From contig NZ_JABCPZ010000075.1 in assembly GCF_013283785.1 (NCBI RefSeq), positions 1-43,372 on the forward strand: a DNA stretch of 43,372 nt, in the 5' to 3' direction. The position numbers and the translations under genes were made by a program. This stretch comes from Nonomuraea antri (GTDB lineage Bacteria; Actinomycetota; Actinomycetes; Streptosporangiales; Streptosporangiaceae). The notes below the pieces were generated by a model. The model ran no database searches. It was not told the DNA's origin and saw only the letters and a program-made list of their open reading frames with translations. The first letter of the stretch is position 1, and the number at the start of each line of letters is the position of its first letter. Positions 24,433 to 33,045 of this stretch are shown piece after piece.

Positions 24433-25739
24433 TGTTCCCACACCCACAAGCCCGGCTCGTCGTCGCTGGAGATCAGGAGGGCCTCCGCGGCGACGAGCTG
24501 GTCAGCGCCGTTTCGCGCACCGCCGATTCGCTGGTGCGCCTGCGCCCCGGCCCGCTGTTCTGCGGCATGCGCAACGACCTGGCCTCCGTGCTGCGTTACC
24601 TGGCCGCCTTCCAGCTCGGCCGGCCCGTGGCACTGCTCGACCCCGACCTGTCGGCAGGCGCGCTCACCGAGCTGGCCGCCCGGTTCAGGCCGGCCGCCAT
24701 GTTCGGCTTCGCGCACTCGGCCGACGGCTCGCCCGCCGCGCGCGGCGACGCGCCGCCGCCCCATCCCGACCTCGCCGTCCTGCTGGCCACGTCGGGCTCG
24801 ACCGGCAACCCGAAGCTCGTCCGCCTGTCGCGCACGGCCGTGCTGTCCAACGCCGTCGCGATCGCCACCGCGCTGGCCATCGGCCCCGGCGAGGTCGCGC
24901 CGACCAGCCTGCCGCTCTACTACAGCTACGGCCTGTCGGTGCTGAACAGCCACCTGGTGGCCGGCGCGACCGTGATGCTGACCGACGCCGGGCTGCTCGA
25001 ACGCTCGTTCTGGACCCATCTCGACGCGCACCGCTGCACCTCGCTGGCCGCGGTGCCCTACCAGTACGAGATGTTGCGCAGGCTGCGCTTCGACCCGGCG
25101 CAACACCCCGCGCTCGCCACGCTCACCCAGGCCGGTGGCCGGCTCAGGCCCGAGCTGGTCACCGAGTTCGCCGCCGGGGCCGAGCGGTTCTACGTCATGT
25201 ACGGCCAGACGGAGGCCACCGCCCGCATCACCGTCCTGCCGCCGGACCGGCTGGCCGACAAGCCGGGCTCGGTCGGGCGGGCCATCCCCGGCGGCCGGCT
25301 CACCGTCCACGACGGCGAGATCGTCTACCACGGGCCGAACGTCATGATGGGCTACGCGGAGACCGCCGCCGACCTGGCGCTGGGCGACACGCTGGGCGGC
25401 ACGCTGCGCACCGGCGACCTCGGCCACCTCGACGACGAGAGCTTCCTGCACGTAACCGGCCGGGTCAAGCGCATCGCCAAGGTGTTCGGGGTGCGGGTGA
25501 ACCTCGACGACGTCGAACGCGCCCTGCGCGACCACGGCCCGGTGGCCGCCACCAGCGGCGACGACCGCGTCACTGTCTGGGCCGAGGGCCTCGACGCGGC
25601 CGGCCGCACCATGCTGGCCCGGCGGCTGGGGGCGGAGCTGCGGCTGCACTGGAGCGGGTTCGACGTGCGGGCGGTCGACCGGCTGCCGCTGCTGGCCACC
25701 GGCAAGATCGACTACTCCGCCCTGGAGGCCAGCACATGA
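24432..25739 (+). CDS. Acyl-AMP ligase / AMP-dependent synthetase
   Basis: A 435-residue ANL-superfamily enzyme, shorter than usual (about 500) because the N-terminal part is compact. The P-loop is LLATSGSTGNPKLVRLS (118-134). The YGQTEATAR adenylate motif begins at 257, TGDLGHLDDESFLHVTGR is at 327-344, and the C-terminal catalytic lysine is K425 (LLATGKIDY). It would activate a carboxylic acid as acyl-AMP and probably load it on the neighbouring ACP. ATG 24432 (AGGAAAG upstream) is preferred over the overlapping GTG at 24429. Substrate unknown. Confidence 0.85.
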   Translation: MFPHPQARLVVAGDQEGLRGDELVSAVSRTADSLVRLRPGPLFCGMRNDLASVLRYLAAFQLGRPVALLDPDLSAGALTELAARFRPAAMFGFAHSADGSPAARGDAPPPHPDLAVLLATSGSTGNPKLVRLSRTAVLSNAVAIATALAIGPGEVAPTSLPLYYSYGLSVLNSHLVAGATVMLTDAGLLERSFWTHLDAHRCTSLAAVPYQYEMLRRLRFDPAQHPALATLTQAGGRLRPELVTEFAAGAERFYVMYGQTEATARITVLPPDRLADKPGSVGRAIPGGRLTVHDGEIVYHGPNVMMGYAETAADLALGDTLGGTLRTGDLGHLDDESFLHVTGRVKRIAKVFGVRVNLDDVERALRDHGPVAATSGDDRVTVWAEGLDAAGRTMLARRLGAELRLHWSGFDVRAVDRLPLLATGKIDYSALEAST

Positions 25740-25840
25740 CCCCGCCCCCGACCCCATCCCCGACGTGCGCCCGTCGGCCGCACGCCGCCCGCCTTCTCCA
25801 GGGAGCCGGTGCCGTCGGTCCGGGCCGGTGCCGGTGGTGA
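25736..25840 (+). CDS. Possible 34-residue bridging ORF
   Basis: An ATG overlapping the ligase stop (ATGA) opens a 34-codon frame ending in a TGA that overlaps the LuxE-like GTG (GTGA). The peptide starts MTPPPTPSPT and is Pro/Arg/Gly-rich with no known motif. It repeats the arrangement seen between fabG and the ligase. Translation is unproven. Confidence 0.35.
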   Translation: MTPPPTPSPTCARRPHAARLLQGAGAVGPGRCRW

Positions 25841-26862
25841 GTGTGTTCCGGTTGACCGAGGCCGAGCGGGAGGCGCGGCTGGTGCCGGAGCTGGCTGCGT
25901 TGACCGAGCGGCATCGCGAAGCCTGCCTGCCGTACCGCCGCATCCTCGACGCCATCGGCGCCGCGCCGCCCTACGACCGGCTGGCCGACCTGCCCTGGCT
26001 GCCGGTGCGGCTGTTCAAGACGCACGAGCTGCGCAGCGTCCCCGACGACCAGGTCTTCCGGGTGCTGACCTCCAGCGGCACCACCGGGCAGCAGCCCAGC
26101 CGCATCCACCTCGACCGAGAGGCCGCCGCCGCGCAGCCGCGGATGCTGGCGGCCACGGTGCGGGCGGTGCTGGGCGAGCGGCGGTTGCCGATGCTGGTCG
26201 TCGACAGCAGGTCCGTGACCCGCGATCCCACGCTCAGCGCCCGGGGCGCGGGCGTGCTCGGCATGATGAACTTCGGCAGAGACCACACGTTCGTGCTCGA
26301 CGACCAGGGGCGTCCCGACGCCGAGGCGGTCAAGGGGTTCCTGGCGCGGCACGGCGGTGAGAAATTCCTGGTGTTCGGGTTCACGTTCATGGTCTGGCTG
26401 TACCTGCGCGAGCTGGGCCTGGACCTGTCGAACGGCGTCCTGATCCACTCCGGGGGCTGGAAGCGGCTGGCCGAGCAGGCCGTGGACAACGCGGAGTTCC
26501 GCCGCCGCCTCCACCAGGAGTGCGGAATCACGAAAATTCATAACTTCTACGGCATGGTCGAGCAGATCGGGACCATCTTCCTCGAAGGCCCCGGCGGCGA
26601 CGGCCTCTACTGCCCCGACTTCGCCAACGTGGTCGTCCGCGACCCGGTCACCTGGCAGGAGGCCCCGACCGGCGTCCCGGGGGTGATCGAGGTGGTGAGC
26701 ACGCTGCCGACGTCGTATCCCGGCCACGTCCTGCTGACCGAGGACCTCGGCGTGGTGCACGGCGTCGACGACGGCGCCTGGCCGGGCAAGCGGTTCTCGG
26801 TGCTCGGCCGGCTGCCCAGGGCCGAGGCCAGGGGCTGCAGCGACACCTTCGGGCAGGCGTGA
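25837..26862 (+). CDS. LuxE-like acyl-protein synthetase
   Basis: A 341-residue member of the LuxE family (acyl-protein synthetase; ANL-related). The nucleotide motif LTSSGTTGQQPSRIHLD is near residue 75, and FYGMVEQIG (about 235) matches the ANL YGxxE position. The C-terminus ends RGCSDTFGQA, with a Cys where LuxE carries its acyl-accepting cysteine, as I recall. In luminescent bacteria LuxE activates a fatty acid and passes it to LuxC. Several in-frame GTGs exist (25765, 25828, 25834, 25837, 25843). GTG 25837 is chosen because it overlaps the stop of the bridging frame. It overlaps luxC by 1 nt. Confidence 0.85.
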   Translation: MSVFRLTEAEREARLVPELAALTERHREACLPYRRILDAIGAAPPYDRLADLPWLPVRLFKTHELRSVPDDQVFRVLTSSGTTGQQPSRIHLDREAAAAQPRMLAATVRAVLGERRLPMLVVDSRSVTRDPTLSARGAGVLGMMNFGRDHTFVLDDQGRPDAEAVKGFLARHGGEKFLVFGFTFMVWLYLRELGLDLSNGVLIHSGGWKRLAEQAVDNAEFRRRLHQECGITKIHNFYGMVEQIGTIFLEGPGGDGLYCPDFANVVVRDPVTWQEAPTGVPGVIEVVSTLPTSYPGHVLLTEDLGVVHGVDDGAWPGKRFSVLGRLPRAEARGCSDTFGQA

Positions 26863-28070
26863 TGCTGGAGATCCTGTTCCCCGCGTCCCGGCCCGTCCCG
26901 GTGGATCTCCTGGTCGACCGGCTGGCCGCCGAGCCAGGACCGGCCACGGGCGACGAGCGGGTGCGCGACTTCCTGGCCGCGTTCGGCCGCAGGCTGCTGC
27001 GTCCCGCGCTGGCCCGCCGCCATCCCGAGCTGGGCTCGCTGGGCTTCTTCCTGCGGGCGAGCGAGCTGACCCGCGCCGTCGAAGGGCTGCGCGGCGAGCA
27101 CGTACGCGTGCCGCGCGGCCTGGTCTTCCACGTGCCGCCGGCGAACGTCGACACGGTGTTCGTCTACTCCTGGGCGCTGTCGGCGCTGATGGGCAACCGC
27201 AACGTGGTCCGCCTGTCGCCCCGGGCCGGCGCGGTGTCCAGGGCCATCGTCGACACGCTGAACGAGACCCTGGCCGGCGCCGATCCGGTGGTGGCCGCGA
27301 CCCAGCGCATCGTCTCCTACGACCGCGACGACACCGTCACCGCCACCCTGTCGGCGGCCTGCGACCTGCGGGTCATCTGGGGCGGCGACCGTACGGTGGA
27401 CGAGATACGCAAGCATCCGCTCGCCCCGCACGCCCGCGACCTGACCTTTCCCGACCGCTCGTCCTTCGCCGCGGTGCGGGCGACGGCCTGGCTGTGCGCG
27501 CCGCGCTCGATCCGGGTGGCCACGGCCGAGGGGTTCGTCAACGACACGTACTGGTTCGACCAGGCGGCCTGCTCGTCCCCGCGCACGGTGTACTGGGTGG
27601 GCGCGCCGGGCGACTGCGAGGCGGCGCGCGGCGACTTCGCCGCGCTGCTGGCCGAGGCGGTGCGCCGGGCGGGCTGGACGATCGAGCCGGCCATGGCGGT
27701 GGAGAAGCAGGTCGGCACGTACGGGCTGGCCGCCGAGGGGCACGCGGAGTTCATCGACGACCCCACCGGCCCGGCCACCCACGTCGGGCTGGCCACCAGG
27801 CAGGCGCCGCGCCGCTGGCTGGGCACGGGCACGTTCACCCACGCCAGGCTCGACAGCCTGACCGACCTGGTCCCGCTGGTCGCCAGGCGCGACCAGACGA
27901 TGACCCACTTCGGCTTCCCGCGCGCCGACCTGGAGGCCCTGGCCAGGGCGCTGGGCGGGCGCGGCGTCGACCGGATGGTGCCGATCGGCGGCGCGCTCAG
28001 CTTCCACCGCGTCTGGGACGGCGTCGACCTGCCCACCGAGTTCACCCGCCTGGTGACCGTGACCCGATGA
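26862..28070 (+). CDS. LuxC-like acyl-CoA/acyl-protein reductase
   Basis: A 402-residue LuxC-family NADPH-dependent reductase (aldehyde-dehydrogenase fold) that turns an acyl thioester into an aldehyde. HVPPANVDTVFVYSW (90-104), GNRNVVRLS (111-119), IWGGDRTV (172-179) and the catalytic Cys237 in FDQAACSSPRTVYWVG match the family. Somewhat shorter than luminescence LuxC (about 480). It is directly coupled to the LuxE-like gene (TGATG) and to the following membrane protein (ATGA). No luxAB luciferase is in the window, so the aldehyde must serve another purpose. Confidence 0.87.
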   Translation: MLEILFPASRPVPVDLLVDRLAAEPGPATGDERVRDFLAAFGRRLLRPALARRHPELGSLGFFLRASELTRAVEGLRGEHVRVPRGLVFHVPPANVDTVFVYSWALSALMGNRNVVRLSPRAGAVSRAIVDTLNETLAGADPVVAATQRIVSYDRDDTVTATLSAACDLRVIWGGDRTVDEIRKHPLAPHARDLTFPDRSSFAAVRATAWLCAPRSIRVATAEGFVNDTYWFDQAACSSPRTVYWVGAPGDCEAARGDFAALLAEAVRRAGWTIEPAMAVEKQVGTYGLAAEGHAEFIDDPTGPATHVGLATRQAPRRWLGTGTFTHARLDSLTDLVPLVARRDQTMTHFGFPRADLEALARALGGRGVDRMVPIGGALSFHRVWDGVDLPTEFTRLVTVTR

Positions 28071-30235
28071 CGCTCGCCGGGGAGCAGGCGCCCGCCAGGC
28101 CCGCCGCCGCGCGACCGGCGCGCCGGTGGCCCGGGTGGGTTCCCGTCCTGCTGCTGGCCGCGGGCACCGCGGGGGTGCTGCTGCACAGCGGGGTTCCCGG
28201 CCGCGATCTCGCCGCGTTCGCCCTGTACGTCGGCGCCGGCGTGCTGCTGCCCGGCACGCTGCTGTGGCGCCGGCTGACCGGGGGCGGGCGCACGCTGCCG
28301 GAAGACCTGGCCGCCGGGCTGGCCCTGGGATACGCGGTCGAGGTGCCCGTCTACCTGGCGGCCCGGGCGGCGGGTCTCCCGATGCTGGTCGCGGCCTGGC
28401 CGGTGGCGGTGGTGGCGGCGTTCGCCGCGGCGCCCGGGCTGCGCGGGCACTGGCGGGGCCGGGCGAGCAGGGAACGGGTGCCGCCGTGGTGCTCGTGGGC
28501 GTTGTGCGGCGTCGTCGGCTTTCTCGTGGTGTGGAGTGCGTTGTCGCTGTACCGGGTGCCGGTGACCGGCGCGTACGTCGACATGCCCTACCACCTGGCC
28601 CTGACCGGCGAGATCAGGCACCACCTGCCGCCCGAGGTGCCGTCCGTGCTCGGCGAGCGGCTGTTCTACCACTGGTTCGTCTACGCCGACATGGCCGCGA
28701 CGAGCTGGGTCACCGGGGTCGAGCCGGTCCGCCTGGTCTACGGGCTGTCGGTGTTGCCGATGATGGCGGCGATGGTCGTGCTGGTGGCGGTGATCGGCCG
28801 GCGGGTGTCCGGGCGGTGGTGGGCCGGGGTGGCCGCGGTCGGGGTCACGTACTTCCTGTTCAGCCCGGTGCTCAGGGAGGGCGTGGCGTTCACCGCGCGT
28901 TCGCTGTTCACCGCGTGGGCGAGCCCGACGCAGACGTTCGGCGCGCTGCTGTTCGCCCCCGTCGTGCTGTTGCTGATCAGCGATGGGCGGCGGGGCCGGT
29001 GGGTGGCGCTGGGCGTGCTGCTGGTGACGCTGACCGGGGCGAAGGCCACGTTCCTTCCCATCCTGCTCGCGGCGGCGCTGTTCACGTTCGTGCTGCGCCG
29101 CGAGCGGGTGTGGCTGATCCCGGCCGCGATGGCGCTGGTCTGCCTGCTGGGCGCGCAACTCGTGCTGTTCGGCCGGGGCGCGCAGGGCATGGCGGTCACC
29201 CCGTTCGCCGCGATGCGGGTGTCGTGGGGCGAGATGGCCGGGCTGAGCGGGCCCGAGGTGGTCGCCGCGCCGCTCACGCCGCTGATCGTGCTGGCCTGCG
29301 TGCACCTGTTCTGCCTGGCCTGCGTGTGGAGCGGGGTGCTCGGGCTGTTCGGGCGGCGGCCTGATCCCGGGGTGGTGTTCCTGCTCGGGATCGGGCTGGC
29401 CGGGATCGGCGCGATGCTGCTGCTCGGGCATCCGGCCGAGGCGCAGCTCTACTTCCTCGAAGCGGCCCGGCCGTACCTGTCGATCGCGGCGGTGTGCGGG
29501 GTGGTGGCGGCGCTGCGGCACCGGCGGGTGCCGTGGGCGGTGGCCGGCGGGCTGACCGTGCTGGGGGCGGCGGTGTCGGTGGCGGCCGCGCGGCTCCCGG
29601 TGCCCGGCGGGGCGCTGCAGCAGGTCGCGCTGCCGTACCTGCTGCCCGCCGGGCTGGCCGGGCTGGTGCTGACGTTCTGGCGCAAGGGGCTGGTGCTGGG
29701 GCTGATCGGGCTGCTCACCGGCTACGCGCTGCCGACGTCCGCGCGAGACGTGGTCGCGCAGGCCACGCCGCGGCCGCCGGCCGGGCAGCTCATCCCGGCC
29801 GGGGCGCTGGAGGCCGGGCGCTGGCTGCGCGACCACTCCTCGCCGGACGACGTGGTGGCCACCGACCTGCACTGCCGTCCGACCGGCAGCAGGAACTGCG
29901 ACAGCAGGCACTTCTGGATATCCGGGTTCACCGAGCGGCGGGTGCTGGTGGAGGGCTGGGCGTACGCCGAGAGCACGCTGTCGCGGGTCAGGCTGTTCGA
30001 GCGGTCCTACTTGGCCGTGCCGTTCGCCGACCAGGCCAGGCTGGCCGCCAACGACGAGGTCTTCCTGCGCCCGTCCGCGGCGGCCGTCACGCGCCTGGCC
30101 ACGAGGTACGGCGTCCGATGGCTGTTCACCGGCGTCAACCCGGCCCTGGACGGGTACGCCCGCCTGCGGTTCAGGAACGGCGACTCCTCGGTCTACGAGA
30201 TCGCCCCCACCCGGGCCGAGTCCGTGAACAGGTAA
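28067..30235 (+). CDS. Large polytopic membrane protein, GT-C-like glycosyltransferase
   Basis: A 722-residue protein with about 12-13 hydrophobic segments across residues 20-560 and a C-terminal soluble part of about 150 residues. The first loop (about 165-205) contains YVDMPYHLALTGEIRHHLP and LFYHWFVYADM, similar in position to the Asp-bearing first extracytoplasmic loop of GT-C enzymes. It could transfer a lipid-phosphate-linked sugar outside the membrane, fed by the DPM1-like enzyme downstream. Coupled to luxC by ATGA, making it the last gene of the acyl operon. The family call is moderate; a polymerase or acyl/sugar flippase is also possible. Confidence 0.65.
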   Translation: MTLAGEQAPARPAAARPARRWPGWVPVLLLAAGTAGVLLHSGVPGRDLAAFALYVGAGVLLPGTLLWRRLTGGGRTLPEDLAAGLALGYAVEVPVYLAARAAGLPMLVAAWPVAVVAAFAAAPGLRGHWRGRASRERVPPWCSWALCGVVGFLVVWSALSLYRVPVTGAYVDMPYHLALTGEIRHHLPPEVPSVLGERLFYHWFVYADMAATSWVTGVEPVRLVYGLSVLPMMAAMVVLVAVIGRRVSGRWWAGVAAVGVTYFLFSPVLREGVAFTARSLFTAWASPTQTFGALLFAPVVLLLISDGRRGRWVALGVLLVTLTGAKATFLPILLAAALFTFVLRRERVWLIPAAMALVCLLGAQLVLFGRGAQGMAVTPFAAMRVSWGEMAGLSGPEVVAAPLTPLIVLACVHLFCLACVWSGVLGLFGRRPDPGVVFLLGIGLAGIGAMLLLGHPAEAQLYFLEAARPYLSIAAVCGVVAALRHRRVPWAVAGGLTVLGAAVSVAAARLPVPGGALQQVALPYLLPAGLAGLVLTFWRKGLVLGLIGLLTGYALPTSARDVVAQATPRPPAGQLIPAGALEAGRWLRDHSSPDDVVATDLHCRPTGSRNCDSRHFWISGFTERRVLVEGWAYAESTLSRVRLFERSYLAVPFADQARLAANDEVFLRPSAAAVTRLATRYGVRWLFTGVNPALDGYARLRFRNGDSSVYEIAPTRAESVNR

Positions 30236-30340
30236 AGCTCTGTCCCGTTCACGGCATGGCGAAGCGCAATCGCCCGCGCCGCACTCGACGTCCCGAGCAC
30301 CATTTCGATGGACCCGAGGCCACAACCGATCAGGAACCCT

Positions 30341-31579
30341 ATGGACACGCGTGCCGCCATGGACCCGAGCCCTGACACCCACCCACTCGTAGGGGCGGCC
30401 AGGCTGGCGACCGTCGACATCGTCATCCCGGTGCTCAACGAGGAACGCGCACTGCCCGGCTGCGTACGCACGCTGGCCGCGTTCCTCGACGACTCCTTCC
30501 CGCTGCCGTGGCGCATCACGATCGTCGACAACGGCAGCACCGACGGCACCTGGCCGATCGCCACCGCGCTGGCCGGTGAGCTGGAGCGGGTGCACGCCCG
30601 CAGGCTCGACATCCGCGGCCGGGGCGCGGCGCTGAAGGCGGCCTGGCGGGAGAGCCCGGCCGACATCGTCGCCTACATGGACGTCGACCTGTCCACCGAT
30701 CTCGGCGCGCTGTTCCCGCTGGTGGCCTCGATCGCCAGCGGGCACTCCGAGATCGCCATCGGCACCCGGCTGTCGCGCAGCGCCCGCACGCTGCGCTCGG
30801 TCAAGCGCGAGGTGGTCTCGCGCACCTACAACGCCCTGCTCAGGTACGGCTTCGGCGCCGGTTTCAGCGACGCCCAGTGCGGCTTCAAGGCCGTCAGGTC
30901 GGACGTGGTCAGGCCGCTGCTGGACCTGATCGAGGACGACGCCTGGTTCTTCGACACCGAACTCCTGCTGCTGGCCGAGCACAACGGGCTGCGCGTGCAC
31001 GAGGTGCCGGTGGACTGGATCGAGGACACCGACTCCAGGGTCCGGGTCGCCAAGACCGCGTGCGACGACCTGAAGGGCCTGGTCAGGGTGGCCTGGACGA
31101 TGTCCACCCGGGGCGCGGCGGTGGACGTGCGCCGGGCCGAGCTCACCCCGACGCACCCGGACGCGGTGCTGGCCAGGCCGCGCGCGGTGACGCTGGCCAA
31201 GTTCGCCTCGTTCGCGCTGATCGGGGTGTTCTCCGCGCTGCTCTACGCGGCCATCTACCTGCCGCTGCGCGAGGTCTGGTCGCCCGCGCTGACGAATCTC
31301 GGCGCGCTCGTGCTCACCGGCCTGGTCAACACCGAGGCCAACCGCCGCTGGACGTTCAACCGGCTGGGCGGGCGCAGGACCACGATGCACTTCCGGGCCA
31401 TGGTGACGTTCCTGGCCAACTACGCCCTGACCACGCTGGCCGTGCTCGGCCTGCACGCGACCGTGCCGAGCACCGGCCACGTGCTGGAGGTGGCCGCGGT
31501 CGTGGCCACGTACTGCCTGCTCACGCTCATCCGCTTCACCGCACTGGACCGCTGGGTCTTCTCCCCTACGAGGAATTGA
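30341..31579 (+). CDS. DPM1-like polyprenyl-phosphate glycosyltransferase fused to GtrA domain
   Basis: A 412-residue two-domain protein. Residues about 20-250 are a GT2 of the dolichol-phosphate mannosyltransferase type (VDIVIPVLNEE, VDNGSTDGTW, MDVDLSTD near 112, CGFKAVR). Residues about 275-405 form a four-helix GtrA domain (FASFALIGVFSALLYA, LTNLGALVLTGLVNTEANRRWTF). It should make a polyprenyl-phosphate sugar and help flip it outwards, feeding a GT-C enzyme. ATG 30341 is chosen for the AGGA at spacing 6; ATGs at 30308 and 30359 are alternatives. Confidence 0.85.
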   Translation: MDTRAAMDPSPDTHPLVGAARLATVDIVIPVLNEERALPGCVRTLAAFLDDSFPLPWRITIVDNGSTDGTWPIATALAGELERVHARRLDIRGRGAALKAAWRESPADIVAYMDVDLSTDLGALFPLVASIASGHSEIAIGTRLSRSARTLRSVKREVVSRTYNALLRYGFGAGFSDAQCGFKAVRSDVVRPLLDLIEDDAWFFDTELLLLAEHNGLRVHEVPVDWIEDTDSRVRVAKTACDDLKGLVRVAWTMSTRGAAVDVRRAELTPTHPDAVLARPRAVTLAKFASFALIGVFSALLYAAIYLPLREVWSPALTNLGALVLTGLVNTEANRRWTFNRLGGRRTTMHFRAMVTFLANYALTTLAVLGLHATVPSTGHVLEVAAVVATYCLLTLIRFTALDRWVFSPTRN

Positions 31580-31589
31580 CGTTCACACC

Positions 31590-32297
31590 ATGGAAACCAC
31601 AGAGATCCGCCGTCTCGTCGCGCTCGAGGACACCCACTGGTGGTACCGGGAGCGACGGGCCATCCTGCGCAGGGAGTTGCGCGGCATGGGACGTCCCGGT
31701 CAGGCGCTCGACATCGGCGCCGCGGGCGGCGGCAACACCCGGGTGCTGGTCGAGGCCGGCTGGGACGCCACCGCGACCGACTTCAGCCACACGGCCGTGG
31801 ACGTCGCCAGGGAACGCGGGCTCAAGGCCGTCCAGGCGGACGCGCGGGCGCTGCCGTTCGAGTCGTCCGGGTTCGACCTGGTCACCGCGTTCGACGTGCT
31901 GGAGCACGTCCAGGAGGACCATCTGGTCGCCGAGGAGATCGCCAGGGTGCTGCGGCCGGGCGGTCGGGTGCTGATCGCCGTCCCGTGCGACATGTCGCTG
32001 TGGTCGGCGCACGACGACGCGGTCGGGCACGTGCGCAGGTACGACCGCGAGACGCTGACCGCCGCGGTCGAGAAGGCGGGGCTGAGCGTGGAGCGGGTCT
32101 GGAGCTGGAACGTGCTGCTGCGCCCGGTGGTGGCCTGGCACCGGCGCCGGTCCACCGGCAGCGATCTGCAGGAGACGCCGGCCCTGGTCAACGCGGGACT
32201 GTCGGCGGTGGTGGCGGTCGAGCGCTACCTGCCCGTCAGGTCGTTCCGCGGCGTGTCGCTGTTCCTGCGGGCCCGGCTCGATCGACGGGAGGCGTGA
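31590..32297 (+). CDS. Class I SAM-dependent methyltransferase
   Basis: A 235-residue methyltransferase (UbiE/Methyltransf_11 type). The SAM loop ALDIGAAGGGNTRVL is near residue 40, motif II is DLVTAFDVLEHV (about 96), and motif III is VLRPGGRVLIAVP. The N-terminal HWWYRERRAIL helix is common in methyltransferases of surface-sugar loci. Substrate unknown; probably a sugar or lipid-linked intermediate of the polymer. It is 10 bp from the upstream gene and 1 bp from the next methyltransferase. Confidence 0.85.
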   Translation: METTEIRRLVALEDTHWWYRERRAILRRELRGMGRPGQALDIGAAGGGNTRVLVEAGWDATATDFSHTAVDVARERGLKAVQADARALPFESSGFDLVTAFDVLEHVQEDHLVAEEIARVLRPGGRVLIAVPCDMSLWSAHDDAVGHVRRYDRETLTAAVEKAGLSVERVWSWNVLLRPVVAWHRRRSTGSDLQETPALVNAGLSAVVAVERYLPVRSFRGVSLFLRARLDRREA

Positions 32298-32298
32298 A

Positions 32299-32976
32299 AT
32301 GTCCCTCATCCATGACCACCAGGTGTTCGACCGGCGGCAGCTGCTGCGTGACGCGTGGCGGCTCTACGCGGGCGCGCCGGCCGCGCTGCGGGTCAAGCAG
32401 CGGCTGCGGGTGCTGGTCTGCCCGTTCGAGGAGACCATCGGGTTCGTGCCGGAAGGCTCCACCGTGCTGGACGTCGGCTGCGGCTCAGGCCTGACGCTCG
32501 GCCTGATGGCGGCACGCGGACGGCGGATCGACGGCCACGGCTTCGACCCGTGCCCGGTCGCGATCGGGCTGGCCAACGACATGGCGGCCGGGATCGGCGA
32601 CACCGGGTCCACGCTGAGCTTCGAGTACCGCGACGCCCGTTCGCGCTGGCGTGACCGCACCTACGACGTGGTCCACATGCAGGACGTCATCCACCACGTC
32701 CCGGCACCTTCGCAGCGCACCGTGTTCGACCGGGCGTGCGCGTCGGTGCGGCGCGGCGGCGTGTTCATCTACAAGGACATGAGCGCCCGCCCGCTCTGGC
32801 GCAACGCGGCCTGCCGGCTGCACGACGTCGTCATCGCCCGTGAGTGGATCAAGCCGGTGCCGATCGCCAGGGTCGAGCGCTGGGCGGAGGAGAACGGGCT
32901 CAGCCTGGAGGTGTCCAAGACCGCGCACCGCGCGGTGTACGGCAACGACCTCAGGGTGTTCCGCAAGCGGCTGTGA
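32299..32976 (+). CDS. Class I SAM-dependent methyltransferase
   Basis: A 225-residue methyltransferase with SAM loop VLDVGCGSGLTLGLM (near residue 56) and YDVVHMQDVIHHVP (about 120). GGGAGG precedes the ATG. It is the last gene of the polymer locus and may act on the same pathway as its neighbour, giving a second methyl mark. A stem-loop follows the stop. Confidence 0.85.
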   Translation: MSLIHDHQVFDRRQLLRDAWRLYAGAPAALRVKQRLRVLVCPFEETIGFVPEGSTVLDVGCGSGLTLGLMAARGRRIDGHGFDPCPVAIGLANDMAAGIGDTGSTLSFEYRDARSRWRDRTYDVVHMQDVIHHVPAPSQRTVFDRACASVRRGGVFIYKDMSARPLWRNAACRLHDVVIAREWIKPVPIARVERWAEENGLSLEVSKTAHRAVYGNDLRVFRKRL

Positions 32977-32978
32977 CG

Positions 32979-33007
32979 CGAGACCGGCGGGCGGGCCGGG
33001 GGTCTCG
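32979..33007 (+). terminator. Stem-loop after the polymer locus
   Basis: CGAGACC (32979-32985) pairs with GGTCTCG (33001-33007) around a 15-nt GC-rich loop. There is no U-run. It could end the polymer-locus transcript. Confidence 0.4.
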
Positions 33008-33032
33008 TAATCGGAGCGCGACGCGGAAGCCC

Positions 33033-33038
33033 TAGGCT
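33033..33038 (+). promoter_or_regulatory. -10 box for a probably leaderless deacetylase mRNA
   Basis: TAGGCT fits TAnnnT and ends 7 nt before the GTG at 33046, so transcription would start at or next to the start codon. No ribosome-binding site is seen. The -35 region is not recognisable. Confidence 0.4.
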
Positions 33039-33045
33039 TTGCCGT

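Noticed and set aside
23308..28070. Luminescence (lux) operon
   Set aside because: LuxC and LuxE homologues are present but there is no luxA, luxB or luxD, and the neighbours are ACP, SDR, acyl-AMP ligase and glycosyltransferase genes.
27317..31480. Very long open frame on the minus strand (over 1,300 codons)
   Set aside because: It runs antisense to luxC, the GT-C gene and the DPM1-GtrA gene, is rich in His/Arg/Gln/Pro low-complexity, and has no domain; typical of GC-rich antisense frames.
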